Assembly (NCBI GenBank): GCA_012520845.1
Contig: JAAYNL010000019.1
Span: forward strand, 62,001-126,000
Length of the DNA stretch: 64,000 nt
Source: Thermoplasmatales archaeon
GTDB taxonomy: Archaea > Thermoplasmatota > Thermoplasmata > Methanomassiliicoccales > Methanomethylophilaceae
Reading direction: 5' to 3'
A model generated the notes under the pieces. That model saw only the letters and a program-made list of their open reading frames with translations, was not told the DNA's origin and made no database searches. The translations under genes were made by a program, and so were the position numbers. This document shows, in pieces, positions 17,152-25,648 of the stretch (its first letter is position 1; each line of letters begins with the position of its first letter).

Positions 17152-18348
17152 TCAGCGTTTGGACCTCTTCTGCCTGTAGTCCAGCCTGGTTTCCTTGAAA
17201 CTCACGACGGCGGAAGTGAGCTTCTTCATCAGGTTGTTGACTCCCTGGACGATGTCCCAGCTTACCTCCTTCATGCTGACCACGTTGCCCTCGACGGTCA
17301 GGCGGGCGGTTATGCTGTATTTGTTCCTGTCCCCCTTCTCGTGGTACTTGGCCACGTGCATGGTGAGGGAATCGGGCCTCATGATCTTGGCGATCTTGGG
17401 GATCTCGTTCTCGATGGAGGCGTAGAGCAGGTCTATGTTGCCCTTATCCTGGTCGTCGAGGCCACTGATCTGGATGAAGACCATCTCCCTCTCCCGGGCG
17501 GCTGAAATCAGCTCGACGATGTCGTACTGGGTCAGCACGCCCACGAGCTCGCCGTCGTCCAGGACGGGGATGGTGGAGATGTTCCACTCGTCCATGATAC
17601 TCGCCGCCGCGGCGAGGCTGTCGTCCCATTCGACGGTCTTGACGGCGGTGGCGCAAATCGAGTGGGCGGTGGTCTCCGATTTCTGCCCCTTCTCACCGGA
17701 AAGGTCCGCGACGGTCTTGACGTCGCCCTTCCAGTAGTAGTCTATGATTTCCTTCATGCCCAGAATCCCGACGACGTGGTTCTTGGAGTCGACGAGGGGG
17801 ACGGTCTTAATGTCCAGGGCACCCATTATCTCGATGGCTTCCGAAAGGGAGGCGTCCTTGCCCACGGACTCGACGGGCGTGGTCATGATTTCCCACACCT
17901 TGATTTCGGCAAGGGTTTTGATCCCGGCGGCCACGCCGACGAGGTCGCCCCTAGAGATTATGGCGCCGACCTTCCTTCTGTTGCCGTCCATGATGGGCAG
18001 TTGGCGGTAGTTGTTCACTATCATGGTTTCCGCGACCTGGGTCACCTTGGCGCCCTTCTCCATCATGGGGTAGCCGGAAACCATCTTGCCGATTTTGGCG
18101 TCCATCTTCACGTTCCTTCTCTTCAGGATGGTGGAATAGCTGATCATGCCGATGTAGTCGCCGTTCGCCTCAACCACCGGTATGTCCTGCAGCCCGCTTT
18201 CCCTCATCAGGGAAACGGCGTCGACGACCCTGGCATCGGGGGAAAGCGTCGGGAAATCCCTGCTTGCGATGTCCATCAAATCCGTGCCCTCGATCTGGGA
18301 TCGGAGCATGGAGAGCTTTTTCAAATCCTGTAGGTCCTTGAGTCCCAC
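17152..18348 (-). CDS. Four-CBS-domain protein with C-terminal HPF/S30AE-like domain
   Basis: A 398-residue soluble protein. Four CBS modules are visible at about residues 20-80, 85-145, 150-205 and 220-280, each with the pattern of a hydrophobic IPVVD strand and a GI(I/L)S/T loop; such modules sense adenylates. Residues about 285-390 (QISGLDDQDKGNIDLL, then AKYHEKGDRNKYSITARL) resemble the ribosome-hibernation factor fold. This suggests an energy-sensing protein that acts on ribosomes or another RNA-protein target; that role is inferred. GTG start at 18348. Confidence 0.8.
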   Translation of the reverse strand: MGLKDLQDLKKLSMLRSQIEGTDLMDIASRDFPTLSPDARVVDAVSLMRESGLQDIPVVEANGDYIGMISYSTILKRRNVKMDAKIGKMVSGYPMMEKGAKVTQVAETMIVNNYRQLPIMDGNRRKVGAIISRGDLVGVAAGIKTLAEIKVWEIMTTPVESVGKDASLSEAIEIMGALDIKTVPLVDSKNHVVGILGMKEIIDYYWKGDVKTVADLSGEKGQKSETTAHSICATAVKTVEWDDSLAAAASIMDEWNISTIPVLDDGELVGVLTQYDIVELISAAREREMVFIQISGLDDQDKGNIDLLYASIENEIPKIAKIMRPDSLTMHVAKYHEKGDRNKYSITARLTVEGNVVSMKEVSWDIVQGVNNLMKKLTSAVVSFKETRLDYRQKRSKR

Positions 18349-18438
18349 CTCTTTACACCTCTTGTACTACATGTCCTTCTAGGGATATTATTGTTGTTGG
18401 ATGCCACGGAAACCCCTGTGGGTGCCGCGGGACGTGGC

Positions 18439-20430
18439 CTACGCGAACCTGGGTTTTCCCATGGCGGTGGCGACGACGGTGGTTTCCACGAGGATGCCGC
18501 CCTCCCTGTCGCCAAGCCAATGGTCCTCCCGCCCCACGGTGACGCCGGGATCGACGGCCCCCTGGGCGATCGCCGCCTCTACGGCCTTGGCGGAAGCCAT
18601 CTTCCGGGCGTGCTCGACAGCGGCGCCGAACCTTGAGAATTCCTTCCTTTCGAAGGGCGACATGAGGATGGCCCCGGATTCCTCGTGGTCCGCCCCGTCG
18701 CCGGTCGGCCTCACGACGATCCTTACGGTCTCGACTATGCTCCCGGTTATCGCGCCGACGGCGTTGCCCACGTCCGTCTCCCTCGGCAGCAGCAACTCGG
18801 CGTCGAATTTCGCGGCAACGGCCGGGAGGTACGCCCCCACCGGCGCGCCGATGCCTACGATCGGTTTGTTGAACCTGACGAAACAACCGTAATCTTTGCC
18901 GAACTCGCCGGAAATCGCCTTTGCGAGGAAGTCCGAATCGTGGCGCGACGGATTCCAATGCCCCGTTTCCTCCGTGGCCAGATCCCTAAGCAACGTCGCG
19001 GCCAGCCTGTCCACGACGGCCCGTTTCGTACGGACCAGGAACCCGTCGACGTCCATGCCCATTATCCCCGAAAGGTATTCCGCGCCAAGCATGGACGCCT
19101 CGGCGTCGTGTTCCCCGTACTCCCCGAGGGCGTGGACGACGTCTGTGGGGGTAAAACCGATTCTCTCGACGAGACCCAGGGCCTCCAGGGTGGCGTCGCC
19201 GAACGACAGCGGGTGGATGCCAGTCGCCGCCTCGGCCGCCCTCAGCGACACAGGGCCTGCGGATGCCAACTCGATCAGTTTCAACGAATTCGGGCCGAGA
19301 TTGTGGCGTCTGGGATCGGCGATTCCGTGGCTTACGAAAAACTCGCAATCGAGCACGACGTACGAGAGGTTCCGCGCCTTGCGTATTTTCTTAGGCCCTT
19401 TCGCCAACGTCTCGGCGAGGCTTTCCTTCACGGTGGGCCATCTCGCCGCGGCGACGCAAAGCGGGATTGCCCTGCGTGGCCCGACGGTCAGCTCCGGGCC
19501 GTTGGCGACTATCCTGCTGTCCCCGCCGATGCCGGTGGTGGAAACGCTGGCGGCGAGTACCTTCGTCCTCCTACCCCCGATCGTCGCTCCCTCCTCGACC
19601 AGCCTGGGTCGGCCACCCCTCAGGACCCCTATGTCCGTAGTGGTGCCGCCCATGTCGATGACTATGGCGTCGTCCCTGCCGGTCAACGCCCTGGCGCCTA
19701 TGAGGCTCGCGGCAGGGCCCGAGATGATGGTCTCTATCGGCCTGTCCAGGGCGGTTGGCTCGGACATCAGCGATCCGTCGCCCCTGACGACCATGAAGGG
19801 CGCATCGATTCCCGCCCGGGACAGGGATTCCTTGACCGATCCTATCAGCCCGCTGATGACCGGGAGCAGGCGGGCGTTCATGATTGCCGTCGTGGCCCTT
19901 TCGTCGAAGCCCAGGTCCGTGGAGAGCTGGTGGCCGCACACAACGGGGACCCCCAGGATCTCGTCGGAAAGGGTCTTGACCCTGCGCTCGTGCCACGAAT
20001 TCCTCACGCCCAGGTAGCCGGAGACGGCCAGGGCGTCCACCTTGCCCTTGGCCTCCTCGAGGAACGCGCGGACGGCGGATTCGTCGAGGGGTTCGTCCTG
20101 CTTCCCGTAGATGTCGTGCCTGCCCCCTACCGTGCATGACGCTTCGACGGGAACAGCCCTGCTGAACTCGAGCCCGATGCCCACGAAACCGACCCTGCCG
20201 CCCCGGCCCTCCACGATGGAGTTCGTGGCCAGCGTGGAGGACAGGGAAACCATCGTGACGTTCCCCAGAAGGCCGCCGTTCAGGCCGTTAATGGCGGCAT
20301 CGATGCCCTCGGACAGGTCGCCGTGGGTGGTCTGGGACTTGGTCTTGCAAAGGATGTCGCCCGTGGCGAAATCCAATATAACGGCGTCCGTGTGCGTGCC
20401 GCCGGTGTCGATGCCGAGCCCAAACCCCAT
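18439..20430 (-). CDS. Hydantoinase/oxoprolinase-family protein (HyuA-like)
   Basis: A 663-residue member of the ATP-dependent hydantoinase/5-oxoprolinase family. The N-terminal actin-like phosphate loop reads GLGIDTGGTHTDAV, and VIDMGGTTTDIGVL near residue 255 is the second nucleotide-binding signature. ATG at 20430 puts the nucleotide loop at the very N-terminus as in the family; the 14 upstream codons are not conserved-looking. No partner HyuB-like gene is adjacent. Substrate unknown; cyclic amide opening is the family's usual reaction. Divergent from the ABC exporter at 20528, with the operator copy between them. Confidence 0.82.
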   Translation of the reverse strand: MGFGLGIDTGGTHTDAVILDFATGDILCKTKSQTTHGDLSEGIDAAINGLNGGLLGNVTMVSLSSTLATNSIVEGRGGRVGFVGIGLEFSRAVPVEASCTVGGRHDIYGKQDEPLDESAVRAFLEEAKGKVDALAVSGYLGVRNSWHERRVKTLSDEILGVPVVCGHQLSTDLGFDERATTAIMNARLLPVISGLIGSVKESLSRAGIDAPFMVVRGDGSLMSEPTALDRPIETIISGPAASLIGARALTGRDDAIVIDMGGTTTDIGVLRGGRPRLVEEGATIGGRRTKVLAASVSTTGIGGDSRIVANGPELTVGPRRAIPLCVAAARWPTVKESLAETLAKGPKKIRKARNLSYVVLDCEFFVSHGIADPRRHNLGPNSLKLIELASAGPVSLRAAEAATGIHPLSFGDATLEALGLVERIGFTPTDVVHALGEYGEHDAEASMLGAEYLSGIMGMDVDGFLVRTKRAVVDRLAATLLRDLATEETGHWNPSRHDSDFLAKAISGEFGKDYGCFVRFNKPIVGIGAPVGAYLPAVAAKFDAELLLPRETDVGNAVGAITGSIVETVRIVVRPTGDGADHEESGAILMSPFERKEFSRFGAAVEHARKMASAKAVEAAIAQGAVDPGVTVGREDHWLGDREGGILVETTVVATAMGKPRFA

Positions 20431-20503
20431 GGTTGCGAAAGCGCATCGGGGATTTTGAATTGTCGCTCGCAAAATGGATGGAAATGTGTTAACTTTTATC
20501 TAA

Positions 20504-20519
20504 TGGATTATGTATCCAA
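20504..20519 (+). promoter_or_regulatory. Palindromic operator, copy H, before ABC exporter
   Basis: TGGATTATGTATCCAA, eight bases before the ATG of the exporter ATPase. It is the same 16-base pattern as at 3065, 3978, 5352 and 7804. A TTTTATC box lies just upstream (about 20494-20500). Confidence 0.6.
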
Positions 20520-20527
20520 ACCGTAAC

Positions 20528-21388
20528 ATGACGGACATCATCGTTGTGGAGGGCCTTGTCAAACGATTCAACGGTAAGGCCGCCGTGGACGGCATCGACC
20601 TCACCGTGAAGGAGGGGGAAATATTCGGGTTCCTCGGCCCCAACGGCGCTGGAAAAACAACGACGGTCAGGATGATAACCACGCTGACAGACCACGACGA
20701 GGGGAGGATTGTCGTGTGCGGTTACGACATAGACAAGAACCCCACCGAGGCAAAGGAACACATGGGCATGATTCAGCAAAGCATCACCCTCGACAGGGAC
20801 CTTACCGTTTGGGAGAACCTGACGCAGCACGGCAGGTACCATTGCATGACCAAGGCGGAAAGGAACGCCAGGATAGAGGAGATTTACGACATATTCGACC
20901 TTTGGTCCTACAGCGGATACCAAATCAACTCCCTGTCCGGGGGGTGGAAGAAGAAGGTGTCCATAGCCTGCGCCCTCATGCACAGCCCGGACATCCTTTT
21001 CCTGGACGAGCCCACGGCGGGCCTCGACATACAGTCCCGACGCCTGCTTTGGGATTTGATCAAGGAATTGCACGCTCACGGCAAGACCGTGTTCCTGACC
21101 ACCCATTACATAGAGGAGGCCCAGGCCCTCTGCGACAGGGTCGCCTTCATAGACAGGGGGAAAATCATCGCCAACGGGACGCCGGCGGAACTCATCGAGG
21201 GAATCGGCAAGTTCACCGTGGAATTCACCGACGAAAAGACGAGGACCCAGTACAGGCATTTCCCCCACAGGGACGACGCCGTCGCGTTCATGGAGACCCT
21301 CAGCAGCAAGGACGACATCCTGATAAGGCGCACCAACCTGGAGGACGCCTTCGTGGAACTCACGGGAAAGACAGTGGGGGGTGCGTGA
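20528..21388 (+). CDS. ABC exporter ATPase (DrrA type)
   Basis: A 286-residue ATPase of the drug/lipid exporter class. Walker A is GPNGAGKTTT, the signature region SLSGGWKKKV and Walker B ILFLDEPTAGLD; a C-terminal regulatory extension follows, as in DrrA-type proteins. ATG at 20528 is used because the upstream in-frame codons overlap the operator. The permease gene begins immediately after its stop (TGAATG). The operator links it to the uptake regulon at the left of the window, so export of a chelator or relief from metal/tetrapyrrole stress is possible but unproven. Confidence 0.92.
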   Translation: MTDIIVVEGLVKRFNGKAAVDGIDLTVKEGEIFGFLGPNGAGKTTTVRMITTLTDHDEGRIVVCGYDIDKNPTEAKEHMGMIQQSITLDRDLTVWENLTQHGRYHCMTKAERNARIEEIYDIFDLWSYSGYQINSLSGGWKKKVSIACALMHSPDILFLDEPTAGLDIQSRRLLWDLIKELHAHGKTVFLTTHYIEEAQALCDRVAFIDRGKIIANGTPAELIEGIGKFTVEFTDEKTRTQYRHFPHRDDAVAFMETLSSKDDILIRRTNLEDAFVELTGKTVGGA

Positions 21389-22150
21389 ATGGCCAATTGG
21401 TTCACCGAGGTGGGCAACGTCGCCTGGGGCGACCTTATGTTCATGAAACACAACCTGTTCAGGGTGCTCGTTTCCAGCCTGATGAGCCCGTTGCTCTACC
21501 TCCTCGCCTTCGGCTACGGCCTCGGCGGGGACGTGAACATGACGTACAACGGCGAGAGCATCAAGTACGTGACGTTCGTCATACCCGGCATCGCCGCGCT
21601 TTCCTCCATGAACTCGTCGTTCTCGTCGACCGCGACCAGGCTTAACGTCCAAAGGCTGTATTACGGGTGCTTCGACGAAATGGCGATGGCCCCGCTCAGG
21701 CCCACGGCGATAGCCGTCGGGAAGTCCATGCTGGGGGTCATCCGCGGTTTGCTGAGCTGCACCATAATATTCGTCATCGGGTTCATATCCAAGGCGGACC
21801 TGGAGGTCACGGTACTGTTGATTGTGTCGATACTGCTCTCGTGCTTCATGTTCTCCGCACTGGGGGTGACCGCCGCCATGTTGGCCAAATCCCACCAGAG
21901 CATGTCCGTCTTCAACAGCCTGGTCATCCTGCCGATGACGTTCCTCTGCGGCACGTTCTTCAACCTCGACAGTTTGCCCGACGTGTTCCACTACATCCTT
22001 TTGGCGATGCCCCTTTCCCACTCCAGCCTGACGATCAGGGCGTCCTCCCTGGGCGCCGCGTTCCCCGTAGGTTCGTTCGTCGTGATGCTGGCGTTCGCGG
22101 TCATCTTCCAGGGGATCAACGTGTTCCTGCTCAAGACCAGGAGGGTCTGA
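21389..22150 (+). CDS. ABC-2 type exporter permease
   Basis: A 253-residue membrane protein with six hydrophobic segments and the ABC-2 pattern, including VIPGIAALSSM and LPMTFLCGTFFNLDSLP near the end. It is the partner of the ATPase directly upstream, with no intergenic space. Cargo unknown. Confidence 0.9.
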   Translation: MANWFTEVGNVAWGDLMFMKHNLFRVLVSSLMSPLLYLLAFGYGLGGDVNMTYNGESIKYVTFVIPGIAALSSMNSSFSSTATRLNVQRLYYGCFDEMAMAPLRPTAIAVGKSMLGVIRGLLSCTIIFVIGFISKADLEVTVLLIVSILLSCFMFSALGVTAAMLAKSHQSMSVFNSLVILPMTFLCGTFFNLDSLPDVFHYILLAMPLSHSSLTIRASSLGAAFPVGSFVVMLAFAVIFQGINVFLLKTRRV

Positions 22151-22186
22151 ACCGGATAGCGGCCACCGCTTCCGAGAAAGGACGGG

Positions 22187-22951
22187 TCAGAAATCTTCCA
22201 GGCCGTGCCTGCTCCCGTAACCCCGGGGGGTGACCATCAGGCCATCACAGACGTAGGTTTGGGAATTCCCGACCACGACGATGCAGAACATGTCGATGTC
22301 CTCGCTTCCCACCTTGCCCAGGGTTGTGAGCCATTTCCTTTCCTCGGGCCTGCCCGCGTGGCGAACGACGCCCACGGGCGTATCGGCGCCCCTGTGCCTC
22401 ATCAGTATGGACGCGGCCTCCGCCAGATGGTCCGTCCTCTTCCTGCTGCGCGGGTTGTAGATGCACGCGACGAAGTCGCCCTTCCCCGCGCAGTCGACCC
22501 TCTCATAAATTTTCTCAAGGGGCGTCATCAGGTCGCTGAGGCTGATGAACGCCATGTCGTGCATGAGCGGCGCCCCCAGGACGGCGGCCGCGGCGGAGGC
22601 GGCCGTCACGCCCGGAACCACGACGATTTCCACGCCGGACCCGGTGTCATGGGCGACCTGGTAGACGGCGCCGGCCATGCCGTATATGCCCGAGTCGCCG
22701 CTGCTGACCATCGCCACGTCAAGGCCTTCCTCGGCCTTGCCTAGGGCAATCCTGCAGCGTTCGATCTCCTTCATCATAGGGGTCGCCAGGTATTCCTTGT
22801 CCGGGAAAACCGGCCTCAGCATGTCCACGTACGTGGTGTACCCCACCACGATATCCGCCGACGTTATGGCGTCGACGGCCGCCTGGGTCATGTGTTCCCT
22901 GCCCCCCGGGCCGAAACCCACCACGGTGATCTTCCCTTTCTTGGGCTTCAT
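22187..22951 (-). CDS. cbiH: Cobalt-precorrin-3B C17-methyltransferase
   Basis: SAM-dependent methyltransferase that methylates C17 and contracts the corrin ring in cobalamin synthesis. The 254-residue protein has the family's N-terminal GFGPGGREHMT loop, the MVSSGDSGIYGMA motif and the VVPGVTAASAAAAVLGAPL segment characteristic of CbiH/CobJ. ATG at 22951 is taken because the protein should begin just before the GxGPG loop. The start overlaps the cbiF stop by four bases (ATGA). Last gene of the minus-strand cbiL-cbiF-cbiH operon. Confidence 0.92.
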   Translation of the reverse strand: MKPKKGKITVVGFGPGGREHMTQAAVDAITSADIVVGYTTYVDMLRPVFPDKEYLATPMMKEIERCRIALGKAEEGLDVAMVSSGDSGIYGMAGAVYQVAHDTGSGVEIVVVPGVTAASAAAAVLGAPLMHDMAFISLSDLMTPLEKIYERVDCAGKGDFVACIYNPRSRKRTDHLAEAASILMRHRGADTPVGVVRHAGRPEERKWLTTLGKVGSEDIDMFCIVVVGNSQTYVCDGLMVTPRGYGSRHGLEDF

Positions 22952-23700
22952 TCGATACCCTTCCTGAACCCGTGGGTGAAGTGTTTGTCGTAAAGCTTGG
23001 ACAGGGAATACTCGTCGCCGAGGAAGCCGCCGACGACGGTGAGCGCCGTTCTGTCGATGCCCGCGCTCTCGACCTTGCCGGCTATGTCCTTCAGCGTGCC
23101 CGTCACGATTTTCTGGTCCTCCCACGTCGCCTTGTACACCACGGCCACCGGGGCGTCCTCGCCGTAATGCGGGATCAGGGTGGAGGCGAGTTCGTCCATC
23201 ATGCCGACGCTGAGGAATATCACCAGGCTGGCCCTGTGTTTCGCCAGGTCGGCCAGCTTCTCGTCGGCCGGCATGGGGGTCCTGCCCTCCATCCTGGTAA
23301 GGATGACCGTCTGGCTGACGTCGGGCAGGGTGTATTCCTTCTTCAGCACCGCGGCGACCGCCAGGAACGAGCTCACCCCCGGAACGACCTCGTACCCTAT
23401 CCCAAGTTCGTCCAGGCGGTCCATCTGCTCCCTGTGGGCGCCGTAGATCGCGGGGTCCCCGGTGTGCACCCTGACGACCTTTTTGCCGGCCTTGTGGGCC
23501 TTGGACATGACGTCGATGACCTCGTCGAGGTTCATGTGGGCGCTGTTGTGGATCTCCGCGCCCTTTTTCGCGTCCGCAAGGACTTCGGGATTGACCAAGG
23601 ACCCGGCGTAGACAATGACGTCCGCTTGGTCTATCAGTTTCTTGCCTTTTATCGTCAACAGCTCCGGATCCCCGGGGCCCGCGCCAATGAAGTGTATCAT
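22948..23700 (-). CDS. cbiF: Cobalt-precorrin-4 C11-methyltransferase
   Basis: SAM-dependent methyltransferase of the corrin pathway, 250 residues as expected. N-terminal FIGAGPGDPELLTIKG, then VRVHTGDPAIYGAHREQMD and VVPGVSSFLAVAAVLKKEYT, the last two typical of CbiF/CobM. Middle gene of the operon, with four-base overlaps on both sides, which suggests coupled translation. Confidence 0.95.
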   Translation of the reverse strand: MIHFIGAGPGDPELLTIKGKKLIDQADVIVYAGSLVNPEVLADAKKGAEIHNSAHMNLDEVIDVMSKAHKAGKKVVRVHTGDPAIYGAHREQMDRLDELGIGYEVVPGVSSFLAVAAVLKKEYTLPDVSQTVILTRMEGRTPMPADEKLADLAKHRASLVIFLSVGMMDELASTLIPHYGEDAPVAVVYKATWEDQKIVTGTLKDIAGKVESAGIDRTALTVVGGFLGDEYSLSKLYDKHFTHGFRKGIE

Positions 23701-24407
23701 TCCCTTTTTCCTCCAGTGTCCTTCTTGATCACCACTGTGGTGAAGTAACCGTAATCCCCGTCGCGCAGCGGTCCGACGTACTCGTCCCCCATCCCGACGT
23801 TGTGCATGACCGTCGCCCCGGTGACGGGGATCCCGTTCGCCTCCATGGCCTCCCGGATCTCCCCGATCCGTTTCCCCGCCTTCATCACGACCACGTTGTC
23901 GAAGTCCCTGATGGCGGTCCTCGCGTCGGCCATGTCCCTGGCCGCCGAGACGACGGCCAGGGATTCCCTGCCCATGACCAACGGTATCTTGGCCAGGGCT
24001 GCAGCGCCGCAGAAAGAGGGTATGCCGGGTATCACCTCGGTCTCGTAGCCCTCCGCCTCCACGGCATCGTTTATCCTCATGTACGTGCTGTAGATAGACA
24101 CGTCGCCCAAGGTGATCATGGCGACGTCCTTCCCCTCGGAAAGCAGGCGGACGACCGTGTCGACGGCTTCCGCCCTGTGCCCCGACCTGATGGCGACTGA
24201 CATCTCCATCCTGAACAGGGCTTCTACGAGTTCCTTCCCGGAAAGGTCTGCAACCTGTTCTACGATTCCCAAGGCCGCGCTTTCCTCCCCGGGCTCCGTC
24301 ACCGGGTAGACGACGGCGTCGGCCGCCTCGATCGCCTCCTTGGCCCTTAGCGTCAGAAGCCCTGGATCCCCCGGCCCCACGCCGATACCGTAAAGTTTCC
24401 CCTTCAT
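23697..24407 (-). CDS. cbiL: Cobalt-precorrin-2 C20-methyltransferase
   Basis: SAM-dependent methyltransferase adding the C20 methyl group of the corrin precursor; 236 residues, normal for CbiL/CobI. Motifs: LYGIGVGPGDPGLLTLRAKE at the N-terminus, ITLGDVSIYSTYMRI and VIPGIPSFCGAAALAKIPLV. ATG at 24407 places the GxGPGDP loop at residue 8. First gene of the minus-strand operon; promoter shared region with divergent cbiD. Confidence 0.94.
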   Translation of the reverse strand: MKGKLYGIGVGPGDPGLLTLRAKEAIEAADAVVYPVTEPGEESAALGIVEQVADLSGKELVEALFRMEMSVAIRSGHRAEAVDTVVRLLSEGKDVAMITLGDVSIYSTYMRINDAVEAEGYETEVIPGIPSFCGAAALAKIPLVMGRESLAVVSAARDMADARTAIRDFDNVVVMKAGKRIGEIREAMEANGIPVTGATVMHNVGMGDEYVGPLRDGDYGYFTTVVIKKDTGGKRE

Positions 24408-24434
24408 CGCCTTATCGCCATAGACATCCAATAA

Positions 24435-24473
24435 CTCATATATTCACCTATTCCCCCACCCGATGTTATAAAT
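24435..24473. promoter_or_regulatory. Divergent promoters of the cbi operons
   Basis: On the minus strand a TATA element (GAATATATGAG, 24435-24445) lies about 33 bases before cbiL. On the plus strand GTTATAAAT (24465-24473) lies about 50 bases before the chosen cbiD start and would place transcription near 24495. A single ATCCAA half-site (24427-24432) is present but no full palindrome. Confidence 0.45.
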
Positions 24474-24520
24474 CGATGAAGCAATCACCGTATTGGACGT
24501 TTTACCCAAAGGGTCTTGCC

Positions 24521-25648
24521 ATGAAATACGTTTACAGGGACTCCAAGATGCTTAGGTGCGGTTACACCACCGGCACCTGCGCCGCCGCCGCGGCGATGGC
24601 GGCGGCGATGCACGCCGCCACGGGGGCCGTTCCCGACACCGTGTCTGTCGCTTTGCCCAAGGGCGGGTCCTTGGATTTGGCCTGCTCCCTCGTGGATGGG
24701 GAAGGCAGCACGTTCGAAGTCGTCAAGGACGGGGGCGACGACGTCGACGCCACCGACGGCATGGCAATACGGGCGACCGTGACCCTGACCGACGAGCCCC
24801 GCGTGAGGATTTCCGGCGGAAGAGGCATCGGGAAAGTGACCAAGGGCGGCCTCGACAGGCCGATTGGCGACCACGCCATAAACACCGTGCCGCGCCTGAT
24901 GATCTCCGAGTCGGTTTCCGCGGCCCTCGCCAAGGCGGGCCACGACGGGGGGGCTGACGTCACCATATGGGCGCCGGAGGGGGAAACGGTCGCCGCCAAA
25001 ACGTTCAACGAGAGGCTCGGCATAATCGGCGGCATCTCCATCCTGGGCACCACCGGCATCGTCGACCCCATGAGCTCGCAGGCTCTGGTGGACACCATCC
25101 GCGCCGAGGTCAGCGTGGTCGCCTCGGAGGGGGCGGACCACCTGCTGGCCGTCCCGGGGAACTACGGCAAGGGTTATGCCGAGGAGCTCGAGGGCCTTGA
25201 CCCGGATTTCGCCGTGAAGTTCGGCAACTTCCTGGGACCGTTGATAGACAACGCCTCGGAATTCGGTTTCCGCGGACTGTTGATCGTCGGGAACTTCGGC
25301 AAGCTCGTCAAGGCCGCCGGCGGGATAATGGACACCCACTCCAGGAACTCCGACTCCCGGATGGAGATCATCGCGGCCCATGCCGCCGCCGAGGGCCTCG
25401 GGCGCGAAGGCGTGTCCGAGGTGCTCGGATGCGTCGCGACGGACGCCGCGTTGGACGTCCTCAAGGACCACGGGGTCATGGGAGCGACGGTCGACAGGCT
25501 GATCGGGAGGATGCATCATTACCTCAACGCCAGGGCCGGGGAGGGCCTGGCCGTGGAGGTTTCCGTGCATTCGTCGAAACACGGTTTCCTTGGGAGGAGC
25601 CCAGGGGCTTTGGCCATGGCGGAAAAAATCAGGGGGATTTCCAAATGA
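24521..25648 (+). CDS. cbiD: Cobalt-precorrin-5B C1-methyltransferase
   Basis: A 375-residue CbiD of the anaerobic cobalamin pathway, adding the C1 methyl group. The N-terminal RCGYTTGTCAAAAA motif is the hallmark, followed by DVDATDGMAI, GGIGKVTKGGLDRPIG-like and GTTGIVDPMSSQA segments. The ATG at 24521 is preferred to one at 24476, because the latter lies only three bases after the TATA element and before the likely transcription start. Stop overlaps the cbiG ATG (ATGA). Start of the plus-strand operon cbiD-cbiG-cbiJ/E/T. Confidence 0.94.
   Translation: MKYVYRDSKMLRCGYTTGTCAAAAAMAAAMHAATGAVPDTVSVALPKGGSLDLACSLVDGEGSTFEVVKDGGDDVDATDGMAIRATVTLTDEPRVRISGGRGIGKVTKGGLDRPIGDHAINTVPRLMISESVSAALAKAGHDGGADVTIWAPEGETVAAKTFNERLGIIGGISILGTTGIVDPMSSQALVDTIRAEVSVVASEGADHLLAVPGNYGKGYAEELEGLDPDFAVKFGNFLGPLIDNASEFGFRGLLIVGNFGKLVKAAGGIMDTHSRNSDSRMEIIAAHAAAEGLGREGVSEVLGCVATDAALDVLKDHGVMGATVDRLIGRMHHYLNARAGEGLAVEVSVHSSKHGFLGRSPGALAMAEKIRGISK

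Noticed and set aside
15399-17198. 599-codon open frame opposite valS
   Set aside because: Codon-shadow of a GC-rich gene; no domain or start signal.
20489-22021. 510-codon frame opposite the ABC exporter
   Set aside because: Lies wholly against two well-supported genes; no recognisable motif.
24408-24520. Operator in the cbi divergent promoter
   Set aside because: Only one half-site (ATCCAA) is present, no matching TGGA arm.
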